A DNA stretch of 64,000 nt from Romanomermis culicivorax (taxonomy: Eukaryota > Nematoda > Enoplea > Mermithida > Mermithidae), in contig CAWUHX010000082.1 of NCBI GenBank assembly GCA_963922205.1, positions 682,001-746,000 of the forward strand. The letters are read 5' to 3'. The notes under the pieces were generated by a model that saw nothing but the letters and a program-made list of their open reading frames with translations, did not search any database and was not told the origin of the DNA. Shown piece after piece: positions 45,901 to 56,908 of the stretch (positions within the stretch are counted from its first letter, which is position 1; each line of letters starts with the position of its first letter). The translations under genes and the position numbers were made by a program.

Positions 45901-48900
45901 GTCGTTTTTTTAGATAAACTTGAAATCTGTTGGTCGCGGGGTAACTTTGGACAAACAGCTTAAATATTTTTCAGCATTTGAAAATGGTTAGAGTTTATAA
46001 ACGAAAGCTAGGTGCTCGAAATTATATTAATTATTCGGCTAGCATCTTAGCTGATGCTGTTCAGTGTGTTAAAGATGGAATGCCGTTGAGAGAAGCTGCA
46101 TCAGCGTTTAATATTCACAAGTCTACCTTAGCAAACAAGGCCAAGGAAAAGCATCAAGAACCTGTTGGAAAACCAACAGTCTTTACCAAAGAAGAAGAAA
46201 CATGGATTGTTGAAGCAGTATTGCTGCTAGCGGAATGGGGTTTCCCAGTTGAAACTAGAGATCTAAAGGAATTAGCGGCGTCTTTCTTAGAAAAAATGGG
46301 TAGAAACGTGGCAAATTTCGTTAACAATCGTCCTGGTGGAGATTGGGTGCCACATTTCATGAAGCCTCATGAAAAACAACTCTCACACCACTTTGCGAAC
46401 AACATCAAACGCTCAAGGTGATGAAGTTTTTGTAGACATAGGTAGATAAGATTAGGAAAAATCGTCATTAAATAACTGTGCATGCTATTTCAGAGCACTG
46501 AAAAGTAAAGAAGAGATGAAGAAATACTTTGATAACTTGGCAAATACCATCAAAGATGTCCCACCAAATTTAGTGCCTTTAAAGATTCGATATGATTCTC
46601 ATCGCGTAAATCAGTGACTTTACGACTTATAAGTCGTGGTAACTTTGTTATGTTGGTGTTGTGAAGTTGTTTTGCATTTTTTTATTTTTTAAAAATGTTT
46701 TACTTGTCCAAAGTAGCCTCAATTATTGTTAAAAATTAGTTTGATAACACTTTATAATGAAAAATTACCGCCGTCCAAAGTAGCCCCAAACATGGGGTAA
46801 CTTTGGACACATGGTTTTTTTAAAAAAAGGGAGGATGCAACAAAGTTGCATCCTCCCTTGTCTGTATGATGATTGTATGCCTAATGACTGATCTTTATTA
46901 AAAAAAAATCATGAAATTTGATCACTCGCATCAAAAGTTACATCAGTTTGAAGTTGAATTTTGTCCAAAGTAGCCCCACTTTACGGTACATTAATATTAT
47001 GAATGTCTGATTTTATTGATTTCTTCAATCAAGTTCTGCGTATTTCGCCTCTCAAACCGTCATTTTTATGTTTCAACTCGCAATCGATACTAAATTTTCT
47101 ACTAGCAATATTTGTTGAATTAAATGCTCTTCAACTTGCAGCTCAATGTTGAGCTTTGCTTTTTGAAAATTTTATCCTATAGTTTTTCTGCTCTGTGCAG
47201 AAAAGCATCAAAAAAATTTTTGCTCCAACCCTTAATAGTCTGCTAGGAGCAGAAAAACCGTGCTTCTATAAAATAAATATGTTGAAGTAAAATAATTACA
47301 ATAACCTACACAAAATGTAAAAAAATGGTGCACGTTTGATTTGGCAAAAATTAATGTAGGATTCGGATTCGCCCGAATCCTAAATGTCAGATTCGGATTC
47401 GGTATCGGATTCGGAAACTATATAAAACTGGATTCGTCCTTAGTTACACATAGTTTACTAAAATCTGCTGAAGTAAACAGAGAAGATTGTAGATGAAATT
47501 TGTATAATGTGATGAGTTAACTTGAAATCACTGATCCTTTTATTCGTCTCAGTTTCGTATTGACAAATGTTATGTACATTTTACGAATTATACGAGATAA
47601 AATAATAGGAAATTATTTACACTTGGAACTAAATGTGCTGAAAATTTATTACCTACGCAGCAGAGTGCTTTCCGAATGGGATTGGATAAATTCCGAGGTA
47701 TGAAATGATATATACTGTTGATGCAGTCAGACGATCAGATGAAGTAAATCAGAGTAAAAAATCTAAAAAACAAGCAGAAAATGTCAACCACAGGAGAAGA
47801 TAAACCGAAAACTAATACAAAAACTGCAAGTGTGTCAATAAAAGCATAACATGTTTATCATTAGCTCTCAACCTTTTTATTTGATCACTTCCTATTTATG
47901 TCATCTAAAAATAAGTTTAATTTGATTTCACTATCGCCTGTTCAACGAATCTATTTGTTGCTCGGACTTTCTTATTTTTATTCGTCATTTTTGTTGAAAG
48001 TTTTCCATGAAAGGTTCGAATATCCGGATATTTTTTCATATCCAAAATTCCGGATTTCCGACGAACATCACTATTGCTATTCCAACATCTATCTTGTTTC
48101 AAAAAACTTTTTCCCCATCGGACCCCTATGTCTCCATGAAGTCTGATACTCCCTTCACCCAACCTGATGGGGGTGAGATGTTACATATATGAATAATATA
48201 AACCTGTAAACGAATTTTTTTCGTGATCTTAAGCGAGGTCTCTTTCTTGTTTATTTCTTATTACTGAATAATTTTTCAACTTTTTGCTCCTACTCGTGCA
48301 CGCGAAATTTTTTACTATGCGGTAAAAGTTCTAAAACCGCCATGCCGATTGTCATGAGTTATTGTGAGTGAGGTTAAAGTCAATGTTGTAAATGTCTTTA
48401 CGTATAACATCAGCATTGTGAACAAAGCGGAAAAACTGGTTTCGAAATTGGAAATTCTTAAGAATTTAACAAGTCTCCTGTTTCTTATTCTATTTTTATT
48501 CAAAAAGGCCAAAGTCCGGTTTCGTTAAAAATGTTCTAACACGTGCGCCAAAAAATAAAAAAGAACATGGAATTGAAAATATCTCCTCGAAAAAATATCC
48601 AAAATTGTAGCACAAGTTTTTGGTTTATTGATATAACGATTCTAAAAATTTGATGAATTTCAGATGTCGTATCCTGTCAGAAATTCCGCTTTTCAGCATG
48701 AGACGGGCATACATGACTTGGGGTTCAAGTTTTTATAGTTTCGTCCCATTATACGCTCCTCTTTTTGAGGCCTGCTAATTTTTCATCTTTATTCAGGGTA
48801 CATTATCTTGCGTCATGTTGACTACGACCGACGTTTTTGTTTTGATCAATTATACAAGTTTCGCCGAGTCAGCCGTCGTTGGTTTGGCGGTCGCGGGTTT

Positions 48901-51900
48901 ATTATACTTACGTTGGAAGAAGCCTGATTTACCGAGACCAATTAAAGTAAGCTCTTTTTGTTATTAATTTTAAAAAACGAATAGCCCTAATAATTGTTAA
49001 TGCCGTTCTTAATATTGTGCGATACACAATAGCCGTTCTCGTAGTATATATACTTTCGAGTCAGGAAACCAGACTACATTTTCAGTGGAAATTGACAATA
49101 CTATGAACACTATGATTTCTTTATTTTCAACCACGTCCATGATACATGTTCAACAGGTCAAAATATAATCATAGCCGAAAACGACACATATCATGTACAT
49201 AGTTTCACTTGCTCGTCACGATGGTGATACTCAATTTGCTAAAAATGCGTTCTAGTTTAGCTGCAATAATTCGAAAATTCGAATTTTGGTCTTCAATTTT
49301 CTGTGGTTTTGCTTCTAAGCATGTTGAGCTTATGAGAGTAGTAAAAGATGCAGTGCGACTGGGTACCAGTCAGATGTTTTTCGGTACTCGACGACTTGAT
49401 TTTCAGTGGTAGATAAAGCTCCTTTCAAATACTGATTTCACGCCAATTTTTTTGCTATACGCCATGAAGAGCTATTTAGACATTGCAACTAGCTGGAAAA
49501 AGATTTGATTGTTGTATACAGTGTTTTTTGTCCGCCAAAAAGTTTCCTAAAAACGTTTTACACTCCAAGTACACAAAAGCTAAAAACAAATCTGTACCAT
49601 GTGGGAAAACCGAATTTTTTTGCACACCAGATAAAAATTTTAGACTGTGAAAAATACTGCTTGAATACTTTGACAGGATAAAAAAACTTCAGGTTTAGCC
49701 CCGCTCTCTAACTTGAACTGGTAACAAAGTGTGAGGTACCGCGCGGCGCCGGTTGTCCTATTCATACTAAAAAGCGGCGCCGGTCGGTACCGGCCGATAA
49801 GTATGAATAGATTTTTCTGATTTTTGCGGCGCCGCGCGGTACTGCTTCCAAAATTCAACTCAAACGAAACTTTCGAACAACTCATGTGTTATAAAGCTGT
49901 AATATATTGCTGCTATAACATATTGATGCATACTATAACATCTGTAGCCGTGCACAAGGAAGGGCGGGGGGCGGCCGCCCCCCCCCCCCCCCCCATTGAG
50001 GCAGTAACTCTAAACCGAAAAGATGCGTTTTGGTGGACTTTAAAAGGTCAAAATCTCAAAATTTTCCGGCGCTTTGCGCCGGTCATGGGTATAATTATAA
50101 CTATATTCTATCAGGCGCGGCCGTTAGCATATCTACTTCGACTTACTAATTAATGATCAACAGTTTCTATCAATCAAGTTACCTCGTTTCATTTTCTAAT
50201 CGTTTACAGTCAATTATGTCGCCGAAAATAGAGATTTTTCATCAAGTCTCTCAATTTTTTCTCGATAATTGCAATTTTTTTAACGTTTGCAATCTGAACT
50301 TTTGCGTTTATTGAAGGTGGAAATTGAAGACATTACTCTAGAACGCGATTTCAAAAGATTTGTTCACGAATTATCTGATGGAGAGATTTATTTTTCAGCG
50401 TTTTAGAATACAAAAACCCGAAAATTTTTCCGGCGCTGCGCGCCGGAATGGGAGGCAAATTACGCTTCATCAGTCTGATTTTAATTTATTTCCCAACGTT
50501 ATGAAGGTTCATTTTCCAGCGCTTTAGAAAGTGAAAATAAAAAAATTTTTCCGGCGCTCGGCGCCGGACCATTCTATAGAACACCAAGATATTCTTCATG
50601 AGCTCATTTTGACTAACATAACCAGAATTTTCTCAATTTTTTTCTCATTTTTGCAGGTTTCTGACTACAAATACAACAAAATGCTTGGGTATGCTCCTAA
50701 AATGCATAAAAAAGGATCCGTAGCCACATTATAAGCGTTTTTAAAAATGTGGAAAATTTTTGGAAAATGAGGAAAAAAATTTTGGGTCCGGTTCTCGTGT
50801 GGAAAAAATCTTAGAGGAAAAAAAACGGTGATGCACACAGTATATCCGCGTAAGATCAACATTTTCTGGGGCTATTGAGTGAAAAAATCTAGTCCGCCCC
50901 CATGAAAAAATCCTGCGCACGGCCCTGCATCTGTATATGCAGTTCAATCATATTTTTTACATGAATTGTGAATTATGACACTTTTCAAGTATTATTTTAT
51001 CATGCCTCTTAATATTACATGCACAACATAGAAATTCTGTGGGGAGTCAGCCAGTACAAGCAGCATGTTTTTCCAACATCCAAGTAGCATGTTTTTCAAC
51101 CTATATTAGCCAAATATGTGAAATTATTTGCTTGGACAACATTTTTTAAAGTTTTAACGCTACTTCTTTGAATCGAGTATGCTTCGTTTCTTCTTTGAAT
51201 CAAGTATACTTCGTTTGGAGAGATCGTTTAACTACGTTATCATTTTCATTCATGATGACTTTCTCTTCTCTCTTGATCATTTTTTCGTTCATCATCTTCT
51301 CAATCATTGTAGGAGGCAGCGTTTTTTTCTGCACCGGGCTATCTGCTGAGTGCAGAAAAGTCAAAAAAAAAATTTCTGTACCGCGGTTTTCTCCTGTTAC
51401 CACTATTTTTTTCCCCGGGCCCTTTCTCCAAATGGAAGAAGGGGTCAAAGTTTGTTTCCCCATTTTCCCGAAGTCGTTTTTCGCTTAAAAATGCTCTTAG
51501 ACGCATTATTTATGTATTTTTGAGCTTTTTCAAACCACATGGTGTTTTTAGAGCATTTAATTCGAGGAAACGTGTGAAATTTTTGAGTTTGATCGATGTT
51601 CAATCCACAAGCATTGTGGAACAAATTTTCCAGCAAACTATCCAAGAGCATAATGACTTTGAATTACATGAGAAATCGACGGTCAAGTCCTCTATGATGA
51701 CAAGTGAGAGCCCAAAAAAGATATTGATGTTTCTGGCGCGAAGCGCTGGAAAATTTTTTGGGGTTTTCTGCGACGCTGGAAAATCAATTTTCCGAACATT
51801 TATTTCAAAAATTAGATTCGAGTTTTGTGTTTAAAAGTCGTAATTTCTAGAATTTATGTTTGAAAAATTTTAAAACCAGTAATTTATTCGCAAACTCTAA

Positions 51901-54715
51901 CAAACTTGGCCGAAAAGGTATGAGTAAGAAGAGTAGAAATTTCCGAAAACTACTTCCATAAAGCTGTTCGATTAATTATACGTTAAGAAAGGAATAATCG
52001 TTTCAAAATTTCACAGACTTGACGTATTGATCTTTCTAAAAAAAATGTCAATAGAAAAATGTGAGTCTTCATTAAATATCAAGATAAAATGTTGAAGATT
52101 ACCAATTTAAACATGAGATAATATGTTTAAGATGGTGCAAACTATTAAAGATTAAATGATAAGTGAAGATAGACATGCTAAGAGCTGCACCTGAGCTAGG
52201 AAATAAATAATAATTCTTATCAAAGTTATAACCGGGGCGAAGCGCCGGAAAATTTTGAGATTATGACTTTCTAAAATGCACCAAAATGCATCTTTTCTGT
52301 GTCCGATGTGATCAAACACTCGACTCAAAAAATTCTGCACCAGTGCAGAAATCACCAAAAAAAATTCTGCATGAATCCTAAAAAGTCTGCACTGTGCAGA
52401 AAAAAAACAGTGGTAGGAGGTCAGATCTGCTGGGGGAGGGTCAATAGCCCCAAACCCCCCCCCCTCCACGTGCATGTATGCTACATTCGGAAAAGATTTA
52501 TCCTACATCCTGAAAAATCCATGATTGACAAGTTTTGACCATGCGCTCAGAAATTTTCTCAGTGAAGTTTTTCCTGTAATTTTATCCTAGAGAAATTATT
52601 TGACGTTTTCAGAAATAGATAGGAGGACTGGAAATATGAATAGTTCGTTTTTATAAAATGTTTGTAAATTGAAAATGGACAAAAAATGGACCGCCCTCAA
52701 AGTCGTTTACGTAAACCGTTTACTATAGAATCTTTGGCGTAAAAATATCGTGAAGATCAGTTGATCAGACGCTGTAAATTATAGAATTATAAAATGATAT
52801 TTGCGATTCACTTTTTTATTCACAAGCATTTTCAGAGAAAGAGACTATAGGTTCTTGTGATTACAAAATTTACAATGGATATATGAATGCCTAAAATTAT
52901 GAATATGCAAAGTATGTGTAAACACGTTTCCACGGTCTGATATTGTCTTAGCAATAAGCCAAGTGCAATTAGCAGTTCCAAAAACGATAAAAAACAACAG
53001 TGGTTGCAAATTTTTCGTGAAAGTTTTTATTCTGAGAGCAAAATTTGAAAGTAAAAAAGTGGCGCCGCGCAGCGAAGTATGACAAGGCACCGTGCGGTAC
53101 GGCGCGGCGCCGCTTGTTATATGAATAGGACCACCGGCGCCGTGCGGTACCTCGCCGCGAAGTATGACAGGGCCTTTAGGTCTAGTCGTCGTTCTCAGCA
53201 ATCATTCAATCTTGATTAACGAAACTTCATCAGTACTTTCTCGTGCATTTGCCCTTCGATTACTCTATTCAATCCTCATCTAATGTCCGAAAGTCACTAA
53301 TAGCTATTTTGCGTCATAAGTATTGATTGCGCAAACCCATACATTACATACCAGGGTATTTTTATTCGGGAAAATTTATTTTAGAGATATGACTGCTTGA
53401 GCTTTGTAGTGAAAGGAAAATTCAGCTGCTCCCTGTGGAAATTAGGCTTCAGTCCGTATAAATCTTCGAAATTATTTAGACGCTCACTTCCACAACTTAA
53501 TGCGTTTTTGTAATGTAATTTATTTTGTTTCCGGGTCTGATTCTCTGATTCCAGAATTATGATATGAAAAAGTCTTGGCAAGAAAATAGAGTGCAATTAA
53601 ACAATACCCTAAGTTTCTCATAGGCTGAGCAACATGCCTAGAATATAGTTTCGATCACAGGGCGAAAGTCGTTGCAGGTCATACATTTGTATAAAAATGT
53701 TTGAGATTCACTACTATAGACCAATTTTTAACAATTGAGGTTAATGATAACACCAATACTTGACCATATGAGATTTTTTAAGGTAAGATTTGTTACAGGT
53801 GGATTTTTGGTCTCTAAGGTCTATCATAACACAATTTTGACCATGATTACTATCTATCAGTTTTTCAGAAAAATATTCTAATCAGGCGCTTATCAATTTT
53901 GGCCTCATTTTACACCCTAAAATCAATACCTGTGCGAATATATGTTTCTGGTATCATCATAAGCAATGACTTCGCTTTCAGCGAATATTATGGGAGAAGT
54001 AGAGTCTTATTCGCTTAATTTTCTTATTTTTTCCTAATATAAGACTCTGCGAATAACAAGATAATCCAGTAAATGACGATTTTGTAAATTTTTTGTTTAA
54101 ATTATCGGAAACAAAATAATTTTAATTTAAACAATCATCTCGAAATTCGAATGAAGTTGATAAATTTGATTTGATGACGTTTACTTCTGAACATTATAAC
54201 CTTGTTTCTTGTGAATCAACGCCTGGTTAGAATCGTCTAAAACTTGAGGCACTCAATGTCGTAAGAACTAATAAAATTCTTACAAAGCGCTTTTTTCGCT
54301 GAGAAATTAATTATATTCCAATGTAGCAGAGACGTTTTATTAGAAAAAACTCCCTCTCGGGGTGTTTTCTGGAGATTTCGTCATTTTTCAGATTCGCTTC
54401 TAATTCGTTTTTGTTTTCTCAGCTTAATCTGGCGCTTCCGATTCTCTTTTTATTGATGTGCGTATTCCTGTTGGTCTTACCCTTCTTCGTAAACGCCCAC
54501 GAAGTTTTGATTTGCCTGTTGATGTTATTATCGGGTATTCCATTCTACTTTTTCGGCGTCTATTGGCAAAACAAGCCCGTCTGGTTGGTCGACAGATGGG
54601 GTAAGAAAGCGTCATTTATTTTATTATCAATTACGCAGAATATTTTTTTATAGTCGCCATTACTCACGCCGTTCAAAAATTTTCCTACTGTACGCCAGAC
54701 AACAGCCAGAATTGA
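40000..54715 (+). CDS. SLC7 light-chain amino acid transporter (LAT/AAT), 12 exons
   Basis: Plasma-membrane amino acid exchanger of the SLC7 light-chain group. Exons: 40000-40264, 40426-40628, 40914-41049, 41340-41465, 41565-41664, 43305-43349, 43410-43533, 43801-43904, 43976-44072, 48797-48946, 54423-54600, 54654-54715. All phases match and give 529 aa, normal length. After a polar ~75-residue N-terminus, TM1 has the substrate-binding [12 protein letters not shown] (residues 87-98). [26 protein letters not shown] is the signature around TM6. Cys186 in GDCAPPD, between TM3 and TM4, matches the cysteine that LATs use to bond the 4F2-type heavy chain, so a heterodimer is inferred. C. elegans AAT proteins are the expected relatives. 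The ATG context is CAAAAATGG. Introns 9 (4.7 kb) and 10 (5.5 kb) are filled with transposons. Confidence 0.93.
41665..43304. other. SLC7 intron 5
   Basis: 1.6-kb intron with the hAT MITE at 41,925-42,175 and a second repeat patch near 42,885-43,015. That patch contains GGCGTTCCGCGCC and CCCCCTAAAATTTTGG; a similar patch lies at 62,615-62,760. No extra exon was seen. Confidence 0.7.
41925..42175. mobile_element. Short hAT-like MITE in SLC7 intron 5
   Basis: About 250 bp. Left end CAGTGGTGGATCCAGAG followed by GGGGGGCGG; right end CCGCCCCC...CTAAATCCGCACTTG. The ends are imperfect inverted repeats. The flanking 8-mers GTCTGACC and GTCAGATG agree at only 5 positions, so the duplication is decayed or the boundary is slightly off. 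Confidence 0.6.
45984..46617 (+). CDS. pogo/Tigger transposase N-terminus, DDE domain lost
   Basis: Predicted DNA-binding fragment of a pogo-family transposase, 185 aa from two exons (45984-46417 and 46494-46617; donor GTGATG, acceptor TATTTCAG, phases match). Residues ~15-55 form a Psq-type helix-turn-helix ([20 protein letters not shown]). The next ~80 residues match the CENP-B/Tigger second DNA-binding region ([18 protein letters not shown]). Exon 2 continues [18 protein letters not shown], which in full-length Tigger proteins leads into the DDE catalytic domain. Here the frame ends about 15 residues later. It cannot cut DNA but could still bind the element's ends. Whether it is expressed is unknown. 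Confidence 0.8.
46827..46859. other. Perfect 15-bp-stem hairpin
   Basis: AAGGGAGGATGCAAC, loop AAA, then the exact complement. It sits near the 3' end of the pogo element and could act in folding of the DNA or its transcript. Nothing shows it is processed. Confidence 0.75.
49735..49842. mobile_element. Harbinger-like MITE fragment
   Basis: An internal piece of the 38,413-38,736 family: GGTACCGCGCGGCGCCGG, TTGTCCTATTCATACTAA and GCGGCGCCGCGCGGTAC. The terminal AGGCCCTGTCATAC ends are missing. Confidence 0.7.
49947..50927. mobile_element. hAT MITE, reverse copy of the 38,859 element
   Basis: 981 bp with a perfect 8-bp duplication CATCTGTA (49,939-49,946 and 50,928-50,935). It is nearly the reverse complement of 38,859-39,840, including CCGGCGC hairpins, CCTCA-type inner end and G/C runs. 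It sits in SLC7 intron 10. Confidence 0.85.
51317..52412. mobile_element. hAT-like MITE, CTGCAC end motif over an older CCCCA end
   Basis: 1,096 bp with a perfect 8-bp duplication GTAGGAGG (51,309-51,316 and 52,413-52,420). The ends are CAGCGTTTTTTTCTGCAC and GTGCAGAAAAAAAACAGTG. The core at 51,540-52,310 matches those at 29,700 and 33,110. Just inside the left CTGCAC end lies a degenerate version of the whole CCCCA-type end seen at 29,608 (near 51,405-51,490). The right end shows only CTGCAC. Confidence 0.85.
53061..53177. mobile_element. Harbinger-like MITE, right-end fragment
   Basis: GGCGCCGCGC at the left, then CGGTACGGCGCGGCGCCG. The right end GTATGACAGGGCCT is followed by TTA. The left end is truncated. 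Confidence 0.7.
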
Positions 54716-55186
54716 AAAAAGGTTGTCGCTCGTTAGTCGATCAAATGTGTTTTAAAAAGCTCAAAAATCCGAAAAAATTCGCGCCTATTTTTCCTTTTCA
54801 CTTTTTCGTATATCTTTTGCTTGTGCCACTTACGCAGTTTTTTTGAGCGTGTTTTTTTCCTCCTCCGTTTTGTTGAAATCAAAATTATGTGCTCATTTAT
54901 AATCTAATCTTGCGTAAAAGTTTCTTTTTTAAATTTTTATTCATCGCGGGTTTGTTTTTTATACGTTTATATTATAGAAATTTAAATTTCGAGGAGATGG
55001 CCTTATTCATATTATTTTCTTATATTCGGTCCTTTTGTTGTTTATTTTCTTACAAATTTCGAATCATGAATTGTTGGCAAAAGTTCATTGGCATAATTTT
55101 ACGATAAAATTTTATAAAACTATTTCCTTGTTTTTTCGATAATGTATCGCACTATGTACAGTATGTCTCTCTTCAGACTCCTAAAT

Positions 55187-55192
55187 AATAAA
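55187..55192 (+). terminator. Possible SLC7 polyadenylation signal
   Basis: AATAAA lies 472 bp after the SLC7 stop. It is the best-placed signal I noticed; in AT-rich DNA such hexamers also arise by chance. Confidence 0.35.
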
Positions 55193-56659
55193 ACTAGAGC
55201 AAACTACGATTTTCTGCTGAACGCAATGTCACGTTAGGACTGCCGTACTAAACTTTATAGTTTTCGAGTAAAAATTTCTACAGTAGACATTTTGTGTAAA
55301 ATTTTTCTAGGATACTAATCTTCCTATATTCAAAAAAATTTACACGCTCGACGCGGCTTGCAAGTGTCAGATCTGCAATACTCCATTCAGTTCGAAATGA
55401 TCCATGCGGCGGTCGGCAAAAGCAACTTTACTAAAAAAATTAAAATTAAAATTAACTTTACTAAAATTTAAAACACAATTTTCACTGCGACCTCGCCATT
55501 ATTGAAAAACATTGACCTCGTGACATAAGATAATCAAAATAAGTGTTCAAATGCTCATTGATAGGGGGGCTTGACTCAAATTGGACTCTCAGCTGATACC
55601 GTCGGTCAGACAGCTGCGCTAGATCGGACTTTACTGTAGTCACAGGATTCATGAATTCCATTTCCATACGAGCTCCTTATGTTTCTTTGTGCCAAACACC
55701 GCTTAATTCCACAATCAAAGTCCAAAGTGTGGTCTTATTGAGGAAACAAATTGCCAGTAATTGGTGCTGAGGAACCGGGTGGACGAAACTAGATAAGTAT
55801 CAAATATTCTTTAAAGATCATTGAATTTTCTGTAGTTTATGCAATTCAGCTAATTTCTTGAAAACGCATGCGCGCCAGTTTTTTTGCACAGGCTAGATTG
55901 CATTGCGAAACTTCGGGAAAAAATTTAGTGGAGCAGAAAAATGTCTGGGTTCTCACTCCAAAATTTATAAGTTTGCTTAATTTTTTTCAGAAATAAACGA
56001 CTATATAATAGCTATTTTTCCTGTATTTCGTTGAATTGGCGTCAGTTTTAGACTTTTAAATCTGAATTTCGTGAGTTTTTCAGGAAAATAATGAAAAGGC
56101 TGGTAAGACTAAGTTATTCAGCGTGACCATCGATCCTCTATCATTATTTTTGTCGAAACACCTCAAACATTTTTCGCCATTGTCGGGAAAACGTTTCGTC
56201 GGTTAAAAATGATGACAAATGCTTTATTCGTGTTTTTCGAGCTTGTTTGATCATTCTAATATAACAGTACCAGTAATTTATGAATCATAATTACTTGTTA
56301 GAATTACATTAATTTCAACTGATCTAAGGCATAAATGAGTGCGGCAGGTATTTTGTTGTAGTTTCGAATACCGAATAATTTTTGCGGTTTGATATACCAG
56401 AACATTTGAAAATGAATCTTTTCATTATTTATTTCCTGAATGAAGAGTGGAAAAAATTCAAGCTAACGGTATTTTCTCATTTTTCACGAAAACCCCGTTC
56501 TTGAGGTTTTCTATGAGGTTGCACACGATTCTGAACTCGAAATGAATGGCGGTCATGAACAACAGTGATCAAAAAGTCGAAAAACGCAAATTTTGCAAAT
56601 GAGCAAAAGTAGCATATTTTCACCACTACAATTGCATTAACTGAAAATTTAACCTCTAC

Positions 56660-56908
56660 ATGCTTGAACGTAAGCCTAAGCTTATGAACCTGAGCCTAAG
56701 CGTGAACCTAAGCCTAAGCCAAGGCCAACGCCTGAACCTAAGTCTTAGTCTAAACCTAAGCGTGAACCTAAGCCTAAGTCTAAACCTAAGCCTGAAGCTA
56801 AACCTAAGCGTGAACCTTAGCCTAAGCCATCTGAACCTGGGTCTAAGCCTAAGCCTGAACCTAAGGTTAATCCGGCACCTAAGCCTAAGCTTAAACCTAG
56901 TGTTTTTC
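56660..56908. repeat. Second degenerate GCCTAA telomere-like array
   Basis: About 250 bp of CCTAAG/AACCTAAGC units on the plus strand (GCCTAA, GCGTGA, ACCTAA). The same orientation as the 1.6-kb array and the complement of TTAGGC. A partial 12-bp superperiod CGTGAACCTAAG recurs. Frames on both strands are open only because of the repeat. Confidence 0.7.

Larger units (their letters stand above)
45536..46986 (+). mobile_element. pogo/Tigger-type DNA transposon, internally deleted
   Basis: 1,451 bp flanked by TA (45,534-45,535 and 46,987-46,988) with perfect 25-bp inverted ends beginning CCGTAAAGTGGGGCTAC. The motif GGGGTAACTTTGGACA, or its complement, recurs inside both ends (about 45,565, 45,938, 46,705, 46,772 and 46,793), probably as transposase-binding sites. 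It encodes only the DNA-binding part of a transposase. A 15-bp-stem hairpin lies at 46,827-46,859. Confidence 0.9.
45260..47440. mobile_element. hAT-like element with GGATTC motif (middle layer)
   Basis: Left end TAGGGATGGGACGAATCC, right end GGATTCGTCC. The flanks ATAGTTAC and TTAGTTAC agree at 7 of 8 positions. Subterminal GGATTCGGATTCGG repeats occur at both ends (45,283-45,360 and 47,360-47,420). Without the pogo insertion it is about 0.7 kb and non-autonomous. Confidence 0.65.
44527..48073. mobile_element. hAT-like element with GATATCC motif (outer layer)
   Basis: Short inverted ends TAGTGATGTTC / GAACATCACTA with subterminal GGATATCCGGATATC repeats on the left (44,558-44,600) and ATATCCGGATAT on the right (48,018-48,035). 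The flanking 8-mers do not match, so the boundaries are tentative. Most of its 3.5 kb is later insertion. Confidence 0.5.
44073..48796. other. SLC7 intron 9, nested transposons
   Basis: A 4.7-kb intron between TM8 and TM9-coding exons (donor GTAAGT, acceptor ATTCAG). It holds three nested layers: an outer hAT-like pair of ends at 44,527/48,073, the 45,260-47,440 element and the pogo element at 45,536-46,986. Confidence 0.8.
48947..54422. other. SLC7 intron 10
   Basis: A 5.5-kb intron (donor GTAAGC, acceptor TTTTCTCAG). It contains a Harbinger fragment (49,735-49,842), two ~1-kb hAT-like MITEs (49,947-50,927 and 51,317-52,412) and a second Harbinger fragment (53,061-53,177). No alternative exon is supported. 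Confidence 0.8.

Noticed and set aside
45984..46617. Domesticated host gene interpretation of the pogo ORF
   Set aside because: Intact TA-flanked 25-bp ends and internal binding repeats show it is still part of a transposon copy; no evidence of host use.
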